Positions 1 through 11,290 of a stretch of DNA of 64,000 nucleotides are shown here, one piece after another. Below the pieces are notes generated by a model. It was not told the origin of the DNA. It did no database searches and saw only the letters and a list, made by a program, of their open reading frames with translations. Within the stretch, counting starts at the first letter, position 1; the number at the start of each line of letters is the position of its first letter. The position numbers and the translations under genes were made by a program. Source of the stretch: Caprella mutica (taxonomy: Eukaryota; Arthropoda; Malacostraca; Amphipoda; Caprellidae); assembly GCA_947561585.1 (NCBI GenBank), contig CANNZV010000334.1, positions 248,001-312,000 on the forward strand, written 5' to 3'.

Positions 1-131
1 ACAGGGTCAGTGCACAACAGGGTCAGTGCACAACAGGGTCAGTGCACAACAGGGTCAGTGCACAACAGGGTCAGTGCACAACAGGGTCAGTGCACAACAG
101 GGTCAGTGCACAACAGGGTCAGTGCACAACA
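1..131. repeat. 16-bp minisatellite
   Basis: About eight head-to-tail copies of a 16-bp unit (ACAGGGTCAGTGCACA) run from the window edge to about 131. All three forward frames stay open through it, which gives a spurious repetitive ORF. The array continues leftwards out of the window. Confidence 0.95.
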
Positions 132-896
132 GGGGTAAAAGAGTTGGGTCTATAACCAGATCAAGAGAGGGTTCACCAATCACGCTCCTGTCAGGAGCTG
201 AAAGGAGAAAAAGAAAACACGTTTAAAATTTGAACTAGAAATTTAGAAGAAGGGGTTTCGACAATATGTTGCTTAATTCATGAATTTCAGGGTGAAAAAA
301 TACAAATACAAAAAATAGTTATAGGACACAATAAATTAAAGAAGTGCCTAGGTACTCACTTGGTGCTGCCGAATAAAAACACTAATTCGCAGAATCACAA
401 AGGGATCGGGACTACTGGCCCATGATCGGCTCTCCTCTGGACAGCAACAAAACCAGTAACCCAACAATAGACCACACAGGTAGTAAATTGATAGCAAAAA
501 GGTATCAATTTTCTTGAACAATTAATTAGTGAATTCACTAAATCATAGATACGGAGATGAAAAACCTTAATAACAGACTGAAAAATTTACGCAAATGAAA
601 AAAATGGTATATGACAATCACACTAATAACATTACATAGTTTCCTTTACACCAAATTCAGTTAAACTTCAAATACACTAACGGGAGCACACATCTTATCA
701 CAAGCGGAACGTTTTTATACAATTTCAGTAGCCAAAAAACCCTACCAAAAAATTCAAAATTCTCAAACAAGTTCTGAAACGTAGCTCACCTGCTAAGGCA
801 TCTCACGCTAGTAAAAATCAAGACTAGACGATTTGTCACACAAATAAATGAAAATACGAAGTATTTTAAAACAAGGATAAAAATCAGAATACAACA
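132..896. other. Unassigned single-copy flank left of the array
   Basis: AT-rich DNA with a short GC-richer patch at about 345-480. It has no counterpart beside the other units, so it is outside the tandem array. No gene is recognised. The patch contains a splice-donor-like GTGAGTAC on the minus strand near 350, which is weak evidence on its own. Confidence 0.6.
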
Positions 897-1079
897 ATAT
901 AAATGAAGTTAAAAGATATTCTTACAAACATACAAAAAACAAAAAATAACCAGGAAATTCTATTCTTGAAATTATTGGGAACAAATACAAATTCGCCATT
1001 TTGTAGAAATTCAAAAATTCGCAATTACATATTTCAGTCCTAATGTATACTTACATACACTAAATTAATTTAATTTTAG

Positions 1080-1425
1080 TAGGGGTTTATCGCTGACTAT
1101 ATCGCTGACGTCAAATGAAATAGTTAAACATAAAAAAAAGTGACTACATGAAAGAAGATGAATTATTGAGTCACCTATCACTGTCGGTGACAAGCTCGTG
1201 GATGCAGAAAAGCAACTACGTGAATGCAGTCACATACCAAGGAATGCGATGAAAAGGAATACAATCAACGGTGGCTGTACTCACAGATTGAAAAAGAAAA
1301 TGAAGAGGTGATAGTAAATGAAGCCTATGAGCCTGCCAAAACAAAATCTAGAAATTTGTATTTGAAGAGCAACATCCAAGAGCTATCCTTGAAAAACTAT
1401 CAAGTTTCAAAATTTTGCCATGTGA
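1080..1425 (+). repeat. 350-bp repeat, copy in unit 1
   Basis: Begins TAGGGGTTTATCGCTGAC and includes the stretch GTGGATGCAGAAAAGCAACT. One forward frame (1224 onward) encodes a peptide containing MEKENEEVIVNEAYE-like sequence that is also kept in diverged copies at 14260 and 15879. A TGA lies directly before that frame in all copies examined. It may be a decayed exon or part of a mobile element; function unknown. Confidence 0.7.
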
Positions 1426-1966
1426 TAGTATGTACATATGAAAATACAAATAAAATATTAGTAATATTGCAGATATGTAAAAAAATATTGATATTTCAGA
1501 ATAATTTCTAATTAAATTAGATTAAGGTATAACAGTAAAAATAAATAACAATATTACATTTGTATATGTAAATCTCTAAAATAAGTACAATAATAAATAA
1601 ATAACAGGATTTCTGGACTCAAATTTTATTTGTTGTGGTAAACAGCTAAATTTCACTGAAAATGATAGCCATCCACATCCACAGTATAAGACAGGGATTT
1701 GAGGTTCAGATTAAGTGAAGAATTAAATGTCTCATTACAAGTAAAATAAATGAATGAATTTATTTCCTTTACCAATAATTTATCATTTGGATATTCTCAA
1801 AATATAAAATTACTACAAAGCTTATAAATAATTCAAGTATCAGAAGAATATAACAAAGAGAGAGTTTCCATATACATTATACATACATCTGAGGAAATAG
1901 AAACCGGTTTTCCAGTCAGTAACTGGATAGGCAAGTTTAGGCCTATATTTCCCATTGTACTCGGAT

Positions 1967-1984
1967 CTTATCAGATCTTATCAG
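1967..1984 (-). promoter_or_regulatory. Paired GATA-type sites upstream of RING copy 1
   Basis: Two CTTATCAG motifs (CTGATAAG on the minus strand, matching the WGATAR consensus) at 1967-1974 and 1977-1984, 153-170 nt before the ATG. The pair is kept in all four units. No TATA box is evident. Binding is inferred from the motif only. Confidence 0.5.
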
Positions 1985-2136
1985 ATCACCACGGAAATGG
2001 GAGGAGCTTGCGAATAGCCGACTGGTTGAATCCATTTTCATCTTCATTCGCTTTTGATCTTCCACACCGCACAGACGCTTTACAAACGCTCTCGCTTTTT
2101 TCGTTTTTTATTGACTAACCGATATCTTCACCTACG

Positions 2137-3117
2137 ATGCCTGGTTGTTCGATGGAACATAGGATCCTGCACGAGGAGGTCAAGACTCTGCTTCAGAGAA
2201 CTGACATGTCAGGGTATACTGTGGAAGACTTGATGGACAGACTGGAGGAACTTGGGATGGAAACAACGTTCGACAGCAGGGAAACTTCCATCTTAGTCAT
2301 GCTGATCCACATGAAGAACATGGTGAAGGAGTTTACTTACCGACGAAGGGAAGACACAATCACTGTAGATGAGACGACAGGACTTTGTGAAGCTATCCTT
2401 AGACGCTTCACTGACTCACACAGGAATCTCTTCACAGACGATTTATGTTTTGATTCTGCTAGTTCCTGCAGATTAAGCCGAGGAATAACTTCAATTCTAC
2501 AAGAGATGAAGACAAACCTCGAGAGGAACCACTACTACCGCAACTTCTGTGGAATGTTTGAGGACCACGTGGGACAGATCGGATCTGGCAAATTCGATCT
2601 GAGGACGTACGAACTGATTGTTGCCATGCACAACCTTCATGTTGCGATCTATGAGACGTTGAAGGACCGGCTGGATATTCTCATTGAGCTCGATGGATCA
2701 ACTCACGGCTTAGAGGCATCTCCAAGAGACGAGTTCAACCTTCATCTCATTTGGAACAATGCACAGGACTCTTTCAAGCTTCAAAAAGTCAGGAAAGTAG
2801 GTGAAGCCCAATCTTCTATCTTTCATTCGTCATTCTTGAAGATTGTCGGTCCATCGTCTGCCAAGATTTGGAGGAACAGAAGAAATTTGGGATCTGTTGA
2901 CCTCACCATTGCTCATTCCTGTCCAGTCTGCATTCGCGAAGATGTGTCAACTTCAGAGCTGTCAGTACTCTCAGGTTGTACCCACGTGTTCTGCTCACAG
3001 TGTATCGAGGAATGGTTCGCCCGTAACAGAAACTTGAATTGTCCTTGTTGCAGGACGGTTTCAGAAGAACGGATCATGGCATCTGGTTACAGAAACCTTC
3101 TCCGTATGATTCGGTGA
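2137..3117 (+). CDS. RING-finger protein, copy 1 (probable E3 ubiquitin ligase)
   Basis: An uninterrupted 326-codon frame with no intron, starting at an ATG in a reasonable eukaryotic context. The C-terminus has a C3HC4 RING: C262, C265, C281, H283, C286, C289, C302 and C305, with the bulky and proline residues usual around the last zinc ligands. RINGs of this type recruit E2 enzymes, so ubiquitin ligase activity is the family-based inference. Residues 1-255 match no domain I know and look mostly helical; they probably bind substrate or mediate oligomerisation. No signal peptide or membrane segment is seen. Compared with copy 4 there are three replacement changes (G to D before the TITVDE stretch, S to I in LSELDG, E to K in LQEVR) and three silent ones. 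Absence of introns could mean a retrocopy, an acquired viral or mobile-element gene, or a naturally single-exon gene. Confidence 0.88.
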   Translation: MPGCSMEHRILHEEVKTLLQRTDMSGYTVEDLMDRLEELGMETTFDSRETSILVMLIHMKNMVKEFTYRRREDTITVDETTGLCEAILRRFTDSHRNLFTDDLCFDSASSCRLSRGITSILQEMKTNLERNHYYRNFCGMFEDHVGQIGSGKFDLRTYELIVAMHNLHVAIYETLKDRLDILIELDGSTHGLEASPRDEFNLHLIWNNAQDSFKLQKVRKVGEAQSSIFHSSFLKIVGPSSAKIWRNRRNLGSVDLTIAHSCPVCIREDVSTSELSVLSGCTHVFCSQCIEEWFARNRNLNCPCCRTVSEERIMASGYRNLLRMIR

Positions 3118-3147
3118 AGCACGAAACTGAATGGGTTGAAATTCCCT

Positions 3148-3212
3148 GAGAGAACTTGTTCTCTCTAAAATCTTTCGCTAAAGCAGCTACCTTTACGTGG
3201 TGCGAAAGATTT
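3148..3212 (+). promoter_or_regulatory. Two hairpins in RING 3' UTR, unit 1
   Basis: Thirty-one bases past the stop, GAGAGAAC-TT-GTTCTCTC forms an 8-bp stem (3148-3165). Directly after it, AAATCTTTCGC (3168-3178) pairs perfectly with GCGAAAGATTT (3202-3212), with an inner TAAAG/CTTTA stem in the loop. The same pair occurs at 36257, 46468 and 56707. Likely RNA structure in the 3' UTR; role unknown. Confidence 0.6.
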
Positions 3213-5436
3213 AAACTAAAAGCTGCAAAATTATTTCTAATGTACAGTCGAAGAAAAGTGTATCCGTACCTAATGATTTTATGACAATTAACTATTTTTT
3301 TTATTTCCAAAATTAACGATACTAACTGTAAATTTGTAATGCTTGTAGATATTTTAAATTTGGTCTGTGTATTCAACGACAAATATGTAAGATTTGAAAA
3401 TAATAGAAAATTAGGAAACTGTGATGTGAGATATACAGTATGTATACACATCATGCGGAGACTCTTTTCTCTGATAGTACATATAAATTCATTTCATTAT
3501 AGTATAACATGAAAATACTTCGCTTATCTTCAGTACATAAATTTTAACTTATTAAAAACGGTTATCGCTTGTTATATTAGGATTATAATATATGAAAAAT
3601 ATAACATTTTAATCATGGTTATCTGATATTTATTTTACTTTCTGCTTAAATAATCATGTCACTATAAAGTTTCATTTGACGATTAGTTAATGTTTCCTGA
3701 CCAAAAATGGTAGCTTTACATTAATATATATTTATTTCATGATACATGGTAAACAAAAGTTTAAACAAAAATATTCAAATGCCAATTGAATAGTTTAAAG
3801 TTGTACAGTTTTGATTTGTAGAATAAATAAAATGTTGTGAAATCAAACAGTTTGGAAAAGTTGAATTTCTCTTAAAATTAAATAATTCATTAACAATGTC
3901 CACGATGCTTGTTTATTTTTATAATTCTTTTTAAATTCCCAATTCTTGTACCAAATAAAAAAAATTATTAAACTTAGCTAGAGTTCTGTAAATTTCAAGA
4001 AATGGTAATAACTCATTCTGTTGTAATATGGAGCAGTTTGAAATTGATGTTTGGAGCTGTTTGAGTTTTTGTCTTCGACATAGAATAGTTACTTGTCTAT
4101 TAATCAAAATAAAAGGAAGTTTATTAGATCTTTATTTTTTAATTGTGAATTTACGATTTTTGGTTATATTTATGAAGTTAATATTAAATTTATTTTTCGA
4201 GCAAAATCACATATTTGTATGACATGTACGATACATTTCACTGAATTTTTACTGGAACAATTAGTGATGCAATCCTTAACAGTAAAATGGAGATATAATT
4301 ATTAATATGGCGTGAATTTACTAAATTAAAAAGTCAAAGATTTTCTTTCTGTAAGTTGTGCATAAATTAATTTAATGACACTAATAGAGTTGCTATTCTA
4401 AATAAATAACAAGATCTATAATCACATATATAGAAAATAATTGAGATACTATATTAATGAAGTTTATTTAATCAATCCGACACATTTTTTATATATTTTG
4501 GTGAAGAGAAATTTATTAGATTTTAAAAAGCTCTGTGGTAAATTTAAAAAAAGTGTTTGAGACAAATAATTATTATATAAAGGGTTAATATTTTTTTCTA
4601 CCTAATCGATCATAAATTATCCATATGAAAATGTTAAAACAATTGAATGACTATATTTTAATTGAAAACAAGCTAAATTTTTCATTTAGTTGAAAAAGTC
4701 CATGATGGTGATTAAAAAAATCGTTTAAGTATTTCTATTCAATTTTTTTTAAACTGCATAGCTTCTAGTGAACGTTAACAAATTATAAAATGAAAGTGTT
4801 AATATTATTAACTTTATGATAATTCAAATGATAATGTAAAAACTATTGAATGCCTATATTGGAAAAAAGAGCAATATACTAATTAATTATTTATTTGATA
4901 CAATTTAATTTCCATTTATTTATATACCATTACCAATATTTGTTCTCTAACTCCAATTGAAGCACATGTGTACAACTGTACAGTCAATCCGTACGCACAC
5001 GTTTCTCAATAACATGTTTTGTATTGCCTCTCTGATAAAATTAGCGATGGGGCGGTATGAAAAAAACTAAGCAATATTGTTCAATTTAATATATTTTTCG
5101 GACATTCCTTCACCTATCGACAGGACGGACATGTAATATGAGTGACATTGTGAAAAAGATATTGCATCAAATGTGAAGAGGCGATGCATCTTGTTTTCTG
5201 TTTCCATAACATCAGCTCTTTAACCATCAGGAGATTGATTCTCTGTTAAAAATAAAACTGCATCGTAAATACACTGCAGAATGTTCTTTCGAACGGTTTG
5301 GTCTGTAGTCAAAAATGTACTCTGGTACATTTAGAAATTGTTCTAAGAGATTTATTTCTCAGATTTATTTTAGATGTTAACGCAATCAAGAAAATAAAGA
5401 TTTAAGAGTGAATAATAGTAGTTATATGGGTGAATA
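3213..5436. other. AT-rich intergenic DNA, unit 1
   Basis: No gene is supported. Short frames such as 4028-4222 recur in other units only because the whole unit is duplicated, and their composition is low-complexity AT. The nearest canonical AATAAA after the RING stop is near 3823. A 15-nt match to a transposon end lies at 3253-3267. Confidence 0.7.
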
Positions 5437-5818
5437 CCTAGTTCACGTCCCTATTTTATTTGTGGACGTGAAATAGGAATCGATACAAATACTCCTTTTC
5501 TAGTTCACGTCTCTAAATGAAATAGGGATGTGAACTAGGAAGGAGGTATTTTCAAATTAATTTTCTTAAATTTAATAATTATCTTTTATTTGATTATAAC
5601 ATATTGTTGAAAATTATTAGTTGACAGAAAATATAGTATCTTGACTACATCACAAATAATACTAAAAATTTATATTTGAAATTGTATTGAAGTTCAGAAA
5701 ATTACTAAAGATTTTATTATTCGTTAAAATATAAATCAAATAGAAAAGTAAAATTAAAATAGGACGTTTACTCACTTTCTAGTTCACGCCTCTGAATGTA
5801 AAAGGGACGTGAACTAGG
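5437..5818. mobile_element. CTAGTTCACG inverted-repeat element (MITE-like), unit 1
   Basis: About 382 bp bounded by CCTAGTTCACGTCCCT and its inverted counterpart. Internal inverted copies sit at about 5500-5539 and 5779-5817, so the element can fold into several hairpins. No coding capacity. Target duplication not clear. Confidence 0.6.
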
Positions 5819-6401
5819 AATTTATTGTTATTTGTTTTGAAATTGTGTGATGGAATTACATATTTAGGCATAAAATAGAAAAAAATATTAATGTGCATCT
5901 AAATGTGCCTAATAATCCAGCCCTTTGAGAATTATTCTATATAGGTTTTATATTAAATGAGGGTTTTATAGACATCAGATTGAGAAAAAATATTCGTTAT
6001 ATCTATACTTAATGTGATATATATTCAAACTGTATAGCATTTTTGAGGTACGTTATTAATAACCTCCTTTCCATTAATACTATATTTTTCAGCTCATGAT
6101 CTGTATTCACTTCGTTCAAAAGATTTCATGGTCGTAATTTATTGTAAAATATTCATTACTATTTTCAATAATTATTCACTATTTTTCCATCAAACTAAGT
6201 ATGTAGGTAAAACACTTTCTTGGAAACAATTATTGCATAATATTTGAATTATGTTTCGCTTTATTGATTTAACCGTCAGAAGTTTACCCCTTAAAAGATT
6301 GAATGTGGAGTTTGAGCTCGACATGACTTTATAATAGCGATTGAATATTCATACATGATTTGAATCAACGAAGATTTCATCACTTTTTTTCATTAGATAT
6401 A

Positions 6402-7996
6402 CAGTGAAACTCCTGAGTTATGAAGTACAAGCATCCCCCGCTTTAGTTACCAAATCACGACTCAGTTTAGTTACCAAACAGTAACTAAAGCGAATAAAAG
6501 TAACAAGAAATTTAAAATTGTCACTCCTTGATTATATATATAATTTTCTATGAGTTATAGAAAGAATATTTGTTTTAGAGTTATAAGAGTACTACGTTTA
6601 TAGGTATATTAATAATAATATACAGTCTTTCACTGTTTGGGACTGTGATGAAAAAGTTTAAAGTCGTGCATTTATTAAATGTTTTAAAATCCCTCCGTAG
6701 CTTAACTCTCACTCAGTATAGGTGAGTAATTAAAAGACACTTAGATTTCTATAATTATTGTGCTACATTTAAAACCGCAATTTTATGCTCTATGAAATGT
6801 TTTTGGTAGTAGAGTAATAAGTTCCAAGTTATTGATTGGTTCTACAATTTCGGACACGTCAGAAAAGAAAATCACGGATACCAATAGAAAAAAAGTTAAA
6901 TAATTATTAATATATGAAGATTTTCACGTGTTCGAAAATATGGAACTCACCCTAAAATAAGATATGTTGAATTTATGAATCAATTACTTTTAATAGCCTT
7001 ATCTGGATTATAATTTTGATGTTTTTTTAGTTACCGTGCAATAATCACAAAAAATTGTCTCCGTTTTCTACGTCTACGAACGGTTCTTATTTCGAAACAT
7101 CACTCGAAATAAGTAACAAATTTACTCAAGTGAGTTGTACTTAAAGCGAGGCCTGCCTGTATTGGTCCTTCATAACTGAGAGCCACTTCATAGTTCGTGT
7201 GCAGTGATAGTTTTCTGTGATTAAAATGAAATAAAATTGTGTCATTGAGGGATAACTATGACAAATATTATTCTAAAATGGATGTGAACTAAATTTTATA
7301 CAAAAGTGAGGTAATTAAACAAATATTAAGTAAATGTTGTGGGAAATCAATATAGCTACTCATTATTGTACAAAAATTAATATATATCATGGCAGTAGTC
7401 ATTTATGCCTAAATTTAAATCCGAAACAAAAAATACACATCATTTGAATCTCAAACAATACAGAAAACACAGTTTATACTCAATATATCTGATTCATTAA
7501 TGACCTAAATTTTATAGTAAATCTCTGCCTTCCTGATTTACATTTTCATATATAATACTCCATTATAGGATAATACACAATTATAGGTGGTATATTATAA
7601 TTTGATATCAACCTATAATTGGGTATTGGCCTATAATTGGGAATTATCCTATAATAGAGTATTGTCTTATTATATGGTAGAGTCCGGTGGAGAAGATTGC
7701 AAAATCCCACTATTGCATTGAAGTTGTAATTTTTATTTAAAAAACTTCTATATTGTAATTGCTTGTCATACTTGTATTTTTCATTTTCACTTCTGCAATA
7801 TGACTTTCAATTCTGCCATTTCATTATTCATTTCTGCCACGTTGACTTGGAAAAGGTATAGTTATACCTTAAGAACTATCGCTTTCTATGATTTAAACAA
7901 AGAAAAATACTCCATAACTAAGGAGCATTTCATAATTCAGATTCTTCATTACTCGGGTGCTTCATAAAAAAACTTCATGACTCAGGAGTTTTACTG
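6402..7996. mobile_element. TA-flanked inverted-repeat DNA element, unit 1
   Basis: Ends CAGTGAAACTCCTGAGT and, inverted, CAGTAAAACTCCTGAGT, each flanked by TA. TA duplication and CAGT termini are typical of Tc1/mariner or pogo-like elements. The 1.6-kb interior has no transposase frame and holds subterminal inverted copies such as CTTTAGTTAC/GTAACTAAAG. Probably non-autonomous. Present at the same place in all units, so it was inserted before duplication. Confidence 0.65.
7554..7663. mobile_element. Small palindromic element nested in the TA element, unit 1
   Basis: AATACTCCATTATAGGATAAT at the left pairs with an inverted near-copy at the right, with CCTATAATTGGG-type short repeats between. 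About 110 bp, AT-rich, no coding capacity. Confidence 0.5.
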
Positions 7997-9688
7997 TATT
8001 TGTAAATGGACATACTCTTATTATTTCTAATATGCCAACAAGAACATTATGCTAAACATTAATGTGAATAGTTTTCTAATACACCCTGAGAACATGTGCG
8101 TGAGCATGTCTACCTCATAAGTACTTCCGCAAGACACAAACGCACATACGTCGCTACTCACCAAGCCTCAGTTGATGATTATAGTATTTCAATGTTTTTT
8201 CATTTATCACAATTACCAGAATTATTTATAATTATCAATTTATAGTTATTATTTGCAATTCATTGTCCTCAGAATAACAGTGACATGGCAAGATGTCTCT
8301 AGATGTTTAACCCAATTTCATCCCCACTGCAAGTGTAACGTACACAGTTCATGCAGAATACAATCAATGTAATAACTTTGTTCCTATCAATCGTGGGTTT
8401 AAATAAAATTTTACACAGTAAATCTATATGATAAAAGCAATGAACTGAATATCAAATTTATACAATTCAAGCACTTTTGTTGCTTAAATATCATTTGTGA
8501 AGCGAATCTTACGTACTCAGTCTTTTAGAATATTTGTGTCAGTCTGATTAGGATAAAATTGCAGTTTTAAAGATTGACTTTCTCTTTATTTTTAAGTTTC
8601 CTCTGTGTACATTATATAATATGTGATAATATTTTATTTGTTTTAAATCACTTAAAATGCTAGTAAAATATGTATACATATTATGCAAAGAAAACTAAAT
8701 TTGAATATAATATGAAACAATTCATTCTTGAAGACAGAGTTACAGTGAATTATTATCTAAGATTCTACATTAAGATATCATTAAGTAGCATATTATATAC
8801 TGTAGCTTGTTCTTAATTATTATATCCATCTTTCTGAATATACATTTATGAAATGTGTTCAAAGCTATAGATAGAATCTGAACATCACTTTCACATCTTG
8901 GGATGTTGTCCGAATGTTGTTTGTCTGACATTCAATGAAGACGAATCACCTCGTAAAAATGACTGCAAGAGTTCTACAGTAATGAGATCATATGTATTAT
9001 ATACAAAGAAAACAACCTGAGTGTTACTTTAACAAATTTTTAATGTAAATAACTAATAATTTAACATGAAACTGCAATTAATATTTTGTATTAATTTCTA
9101 ACCGCTTAAAATGGATCCGTTTCAAGTTCAGCCCAATACTAAGCTATTGTGGTCGTGAACGAATCTTCATAAGGATGAATAAGCTGATTGTTTGTTAGTT
9201 CAGCTGCATGCTAGAAATATTCGAAATTATTAACATTTATGTCTACTTTATGAACATTTGAAATAACAATAATGCATTTCTTCATTTATTTGATTATATT
9301 TATATAGATGCAACGCTCTACACTCGTTATATTTTTATATTTTCCTCTCCATCAATTTACTAAATAAAGTATATAGGTTCGTGTAGAAGTTGTCCGGTAA
9401 GTTTACCGCCACCAGTTCACCGCGTGGTAAGTTCATATGACATAATTCATCGAACGGCAGATTCGTCGCGAAGACAATTTTAAATATTTATTAATTTTCT
9501 GTTGTTTATTAGTTTTTGCAGCGAAGGTAAAACAGCTGTAGAATATACAGCCATTAATAAAATTCTTTAATACAGTAATTTTATAATATTTGCATGTAGT
9601 AAAAATTCTTGAACTTAAATATATTTTTCGATTGATGTTTCAATAAGCAGTATGTAATATAAAATATTCAAAGGATATCAATTGAAAT
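7997..9688. other. AT-rich DNA with one Cys-containing open frame, unit 1
   Basis: Mostly featureless. At 8274-8372 a 32-codon frame follows an acceptor-like CCTCAG and reads through QFHPHCKCNVHSSC to a stop. It is preserved in all four units, but unit similarity alone could explain that. No transcript evidence; a terminal exon is only a possibility. Confidence 0.35.
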
Positions 9689-10021
9689 GAATTAAGCTAA
9701 TAAAACTATAAACATGAACCACTGGTTCCAAATCTCTAAAGAATGAAATCAAAATTCAAACGCTATCGGCATTTGACGCGACTTGTTTTGCATATGCATT
9801 ATTTCAAAAATTATATATAGAATATATGCAAAGTCTCAGCTACATCATTATCAAGTTTCTAACTTAGACTTTCCTTATGTTGTGAACATATTTCGTAAAA
9901 TTATGTATATATGCACCGAAATAATCCCTGTCAAATGCCATAGCGTACGAATTTCTATTTCATTATTTAGAGCGTTTGGAACCAGTGGTTCATGTTTATT
10001 AGTTTTACCCATGCTTAATTC
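9689..10021. mobile_element. Foldback element, unit 1
   Basis: Starts GAATTAAGC and ends with its inverse, and contains AAACATGAACCACTGGTTCC in opposite orientation at each end. The arms are about 90 bp and imperfect, with a loop of about 150 bp. Classic foldback/MITE structure with no coding capacity. Confidence 0.65.
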
Positions 10022-11110
10022 AACTTAACTGACATCTGAACTATATGCTTTTGATTATTTTAATCATATTCAATTAATGATCATGCAATTGAATTACCCC
10101 CAATGTTTATTAAATGCAAATATTATTATTAAAATTGCAATATTAAATAATTTATAATCTAATATACAATCTAATATAAGTAGTTTTTCTCTAAACAGAG
10201 AGTGTTTCTAAATAGATTACACGTATTATTTTCTACCTGTTTTTATTAGCTACAAATAATTAATACAATGTTGAAAATAATATTTGATGAAGTACATAAA
10301 AAACTATCGTCAATATTATTTCATTAGAGAATTATTAATTACAAAAATAATAAACTATATTACAAACCAAATCTTCTTTTATAATCTTTCCCCTTTTAAA
10401 AAAGACAATTTATAATAAAACTGTAACGAAATAATCTACTATAATTATTATATATATATCATTTAGTAAAATAATTCTAAATTCTTTTAGACTTTAATAC
10501 ACAGGTTAAATACTTGCAATAATATAGCGGTGAGTGACATCATGTCGATACAAACCAATGTGGTAAGTTTTCTTTACTCTCCTTCAGAGTGAAATCATTA
10601 AGAACTTTGTTTCATTACAGACAGCTCTTGAGGGGAGACAAACAATGAAATGAAAGCAAATAAACCTCCAAACTATCGACAAAGTTCCAACTATTTTATG
10701 GTGACTTTCGAAAGAAGTTCGTAAAAAAGAATGTCAGTCACTGCCGTTAGAAGACGGAACTCTAACGTAATAACTGGTTACAATTTTGGCTAATTTATAT
10801 TATTTATTCGATATACTGTTTTGATATGCTGCAATGTATTGAATTGTGAATTTTTAAACCTAACTGCAAATGTTGAAAGTAAATAGCTGGTCTTACAAGA
10901 GGGATGATATAAATTTCAACGAAAACAATTAAAAATAATTAAATCTAATTGACCAAAATTTTACCGGGGTATCAGTTTCAAATTTTATATGAATTCCAGT
11001 AATAAATAGAGGTATTCTTTATCCTAGGAAATAATATTTGATAATACATTTTTTCATTGTGATGCATGAAGTAATGTAAAATAATGATTCAATATGAAAT
11101 GTTAATTGAG
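10022..11110. other. AT-rich DNA before the unit 1/2 boundary
   Basis: No gene recognised. ATG at 10542 is followed after seven codons by a consensus donor (GTG|GTAAGT at 10563), and TTTCATTACAG near 10610-10620 resembles an acceptor. These could be exon edges of an unrecognised transcript but are weak. Confidence 0.3.
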
Positions 11111-11290
11111 ATATAAATGAAGTTAAAAGATATTCTTACAAACATACAAAAGACAAAAAATAACCAGGAAATTCTATTCATGAAATTGGGAACAAATACA
11201 AATTCGCCATTTTGTAGAAATTCAAAAATTCGCAATTACATATTTCAGTCCTAATGTATACTTACATACACTAAATTAATTTAATTTTAG

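Larger units (their letters stand above)
897..11110 (+). repeat. Tandem unit 1 (10.2 kb)
   Basis: First complete unit of the array. The segment starting ATATAAATGAAG at 897 recurs at 11111, 44231 and 54458, giving periods of about 10.21-10.23 kb once the insertions in unit 2 are removed. The order inside is: a 350-bp repeat, the GATA-site promoter, the RING gene, 3' hairpins, a CTAGTTCACG inverted-repeat element, a 1.6-kb TA-flanked inverted-repeat element, a foldback element, then AT-rich DNA. Divergence from unit 4 is about 0.6 percent over the CDS and roughly 0.8 percent in the first kilobase downstream, by manual count. Confidence 0.95.

Noticed and set aside
1..131. Repeat array considered as CRISPR
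   Set aside because: Units are contiguous 16-mers without spacers, and the context is eukaryotic.
2843..3037. Overlapping frame inside the RING CDS
   Set aside because: Shadow of the RING gene, recurring only because the gene is duplicated.
3074..3454. Antisense frame of 126 codons over the RING 3' end
   Set aside because: AT-rich, starts in the 3' UTR and overlaps the RING coding end in reverse; kept between units only by duplication.
4028..4305. Two overlapping hydrophobic small frames repeated in three or four units
   Set aside because: Low-complexity AT composition and frame loss in some units; no support beyond unit identity.
9783..10028. 81-codon frame
   Set aside because: Lies inside the foldback element and is not kept intact in other units.
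10542..10563. Possible first coding exon with GTAAGT donor
   Set aside because: Only seven codons, and the next exon cannot be identified with confidence.
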